DNA of 7,512 bases from CAYYJM01 sp964471755. Lineage in GTDB: Bacteria; Planctomycetota; Planctomycetia; Gemmatales; Gemmataceae. The notes under the pieces were generated by a model. The model searched no databases. It was not told the origin of the DNA and was given only the letters and a program-made list of their open reading frames with translations. This document shows positions 5,770 through 7,512 of this stretch, piece by piece. Positions within the stretch are counted from its first letter, which is position 1; each line of letters opens with the position of its first letter. The translations under genes and the position numbers were made by a program. Location of the stretch: contig CAYYJM010000285.1 of NCBI GenBank assembly GCA_964471755.1, positions 1 through 7,512 of the forward strand, read 5' to 3'.

Positions 5770-7512
5770 ATGACCGTCGCCACCAAACTGCTCAAGGCCC
5801 TTCAGGCCATCGAACGAACCGGCTCCTTCCAGGCTGCCGGCAGCGTCTCCGACGCCGTACCCGGTCTGGAGATCGACGGCTTCGGTCCGGTCGGCTTCCC
5901 GTTCAATGCCGTGCAGGCCGAGGCGGTTCGCAAACTCTGTCGCCAGGCCCCTTACGGCCAGGGCGAGAAGACGCTCGTCGACACCAGCGTCCGTCTTTTC
6001 TGGGTCTTTGACCCCGACCGCTTCCGCCTGGCCGATCCGCGCTGGCCGAAGACGCTTGCCGGTATCGTCACGAAGGTCCAGGCGGACCTCGGCCTGGAGA
6101 AGGAGAAGGTCGAGGCCCACCTGTACAACCTGCTGCTCTACGAACCGGGCAGCTTCTTCCTGCCGCACCGCGACGGCGAGCGGCTCGATCGCATGGTCGC
6201 CACCCTGGTGATCGTGCTGCCCTGTAGTTTCGCGGGCGGCGAACTCGTCGTCCGGCATGAAGGGCAGGAGAAGATCCTCGACTTCGGGGCCGGGCAGCCG
6301 AACCTGGACAACACACTCCACTACGGGGCCTTCTACGCCGACTGCGAACACGAGGTCCGCCCATTGACCGAGGGGCATCGCCTCTGCCTGGTCTACAACC
6401 TGACGCTGACGAAGCGCAAGAAGGCCCTCCTGGCCCCGTCGCACAGCGCGGACATCGAGGCCGTCACGCGCGTGCTTCAGACCTGGACGCCACAGCAGGA
6501 ACCGACCAAGCTCGCCCTGGCCCTGGAGCATCAGTACTCACAGAAGGGCCTCACCTGGGACGCGCTGAAGGGGGTCGATCGAACCCGGGCCCTGATCCTC
6601 GCCGCAGCTGCCCGGCAGGCCGATTGTGTCGTCCACCTGGCCCTTGTCACCCTCTGGGAATCCGGTGAGGGAGAAGAAGACGAGGACCGTTGGGGTTCGC
6701 GTCGCTCCCGCTATACCCGCTTCAAGGTCGAGGAGAACGAGGATAGCCCGGCCTCAGGCGAGTCAGGCAAGATTCGCCGCGATGCTCAGGGGCGGGCGCT
6801 GGGCCAGCATCAGATGGTCGAGGTGTTCGACACCAGCCTGACGGCCGACCACTGGCGTGATCCGCACGGCGGACAACCGGCCCTGGGAGCGATGCCGTTC
6901 AAGCCGGAGGAGATCGTGCCGCCCGAGGCGGTGACGGCCTTCACGCCTGAGGAGGTGTACACGGGCTTCACCGGCAACGAGGGCAGCCCACTGGAGCGCT
7001 GGTATCACCGCGCCGTCCTGGTCGTCTGGCCGAGGCGACATCACTATGGCGTGCTGGCGTCGTGTGGGCCGGCCGACGCCCTGCGCGGCCTCCTGCCACT
7101 GCTGGACGAGGCCGACCAGACCGCCGGCAGTGAACGCGAACGTCTGCGGGCCGACTGCCGAGCCTTCGCTGCGGGCCTTCTCGCCGCCTGGGGCCAGCGC
7201 GATCGCGCACGAGACTGGAAACGCCGGGACGAGATCCTCGATCTGCTCGCGCCGCTGGTGCGACTGGACGACCCCGACCTGGTGGCGGCCTACCTGACGC
7301 ACGTCCTGGCCACGGATCGCGCCGTCGTGGCAGACGAGCGACTCCTGAAGCTGTGTGAGAAGCATGGCTGGGCTCCCTTCCGCGATGGATTCCGTGCCGT
7401 CTTCGCCGCGACACGAGACGAGACGGCCGTCCGCAACAGCAAACTTCTCGAAGACCTGGCGACGTTCCCGACCCGGCGGAAGGCCGCTCGGGATGACCTC
7501 GCCGCTGGGCTG
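5770..7512 (+). CDS. Large 2-oxoglutarate/Fe(II)-dependent oxygenase (prolyl-4-hydroxylase-like), 3' end outside the window
   Basis: The frame is open from the ATG at 5770 to the last base, giving 581 residues without a stop; the C-terminus is missing. Residues about 35-212 form a 2OG-Fe(II) oxygenase domain. The iron ligands are read as H133 and D135 (PHRDGE) with distal H194 (DCEHEV), and R204 (EGHRLCLVYNL) is the expected 2-oxoglutarate carboxylate anchor; GGELVV lies on the strand between them. Such enzymes hydroxylate a substrate while decarboxylating 2-oxoglutarate; the substrate here cannot be told. Beyond the domain are a segment with LALEHQYSQKGLTWDALKG, an acidic charged linker (about 297-332), a YTGFTGNEG...WYHRAVLVVWP block (397-421) and an alpha-helical tail. 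This full layout resembles a family I recall from filamentous fungi and some bacteria. No signal peptide or membrane segment is seen, so a cytoplasmic site is likely. The gene lies 16 bp after the cytochrome gene, probably in one operon. The active site appears intact. Confidence 0.88.
   Translation, partial: MTVATKLLKALQAIERTGSFQAAGSVSDAVPGLEIDGFGPVGFPFNAVQAEAVRKLCRQAPYGQGEKTLVDTSVRLFWVFDPDRFRLADPRWPKTLAGIVTKVQADLGLEKEKVEAHLYNLLLYEPGSFFLPHRDGERLDRMVATLVIVLPCSFAGGELVVRHEGQEKILDFGAGQPNLDNTLHYGAFYADCEHEVRPLTEGHRLCLVYNLTLTKRKKALLAPSHSADIEAVTRVLQTWTPQQEPTKLALALEHQYSQKGLTWDALKGVDRTRALILAAAARQADCVVHLALVTLWESGEGEEDEDRWGSRRSRYTRFKVEENEDSPASGESGKIRRDAQGRALGQHQMVEVFDTSLTADHWRDPHGGQPALGAMPFKPEEIVPPEAVTAFTPEEVYTGFTGNEGSPLERWYHRAVLVVWPRRHHYGVLASCGPADALRGLLPLLDEADQTAGSERERLRADCRAFAAGLLAAWGQRDRARDWKRRDEILDLLAPLVRLDDPDLVAAYLTHVLATDRAVVADERLLKLCEKHGWAPFRDGFRAVFAATRDETAVRNSKLLEDLATFPTRRKAARDDLAAGL

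Noticed and set aside
5743..6531. A 262-codon minus-strand frame opposite the start of the oxygenase gene.
   Set aside because: The plus strand in this stretch encodes the complete oxygenase active site, and the antisense translation shows no domain.

Overview
The window looks like chromosome from a GC-rich planctomycete, probably of the Gemmataceae/Isosphaeraceae type. The evidence is strong G/C bias at third codon positions, a Tat-exported DUF1501 protein next to a giant DUF1587/1595/1592/1588/1585 cytochrome-like protein (families greatly expanded in Planctomycetes), and a short intergenic hairpin repeat of the kind scattered through such genomes. The lineage is inferred from gene families, not from a marker gene.

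Layout. Bases 1-86 lie downstream of a minus-strand gene and hold a perfect 13-bp hairpin plus an overlapping run of G-tracts on the minus strand. The minus-strand gene (87-1463) encodes a DUF1501 protein with a twin-arginine signal. A 156-bp divergent intergenic region (1464-1619) carries a candidate sigma70-like promoter for the rightward genes and a small near-palindrome. The rightward gene 1620-5753 encodes a 1377-residue exported protein with a c-type heme motif near each end and a long central region that includes beta-rich, jelly-roll-like segments. Only 16 bp later, a second rightward gene (5770 to the window end, incomplete) encodes a large 2-oxoglutarate/Fe(II) oxygenase with an intact H-x-D...H...R active-site set.

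How the genes may relate. The DUF1501 and PSD/PSCyt proteins are both predicted to be exported and are commonly neighbours in planctomycetes, so they may form an envelope or periplasmic module. Its substrate is unknown; carbohydrate binding and electron transfer are suggested by the beta-rich region and the two hemes. The oxygenase has no export signal and is probably cytoplasmic. Its tight spacing suggests co-transcription with the cytochrome gene, but a functional link is unproven. I see no tRNA, rRNA, CRISPR array, insertion sequence, phage gene or recognisable defence system. The long open frames antisense to the real genes look like by-products of GC-rich codon use.
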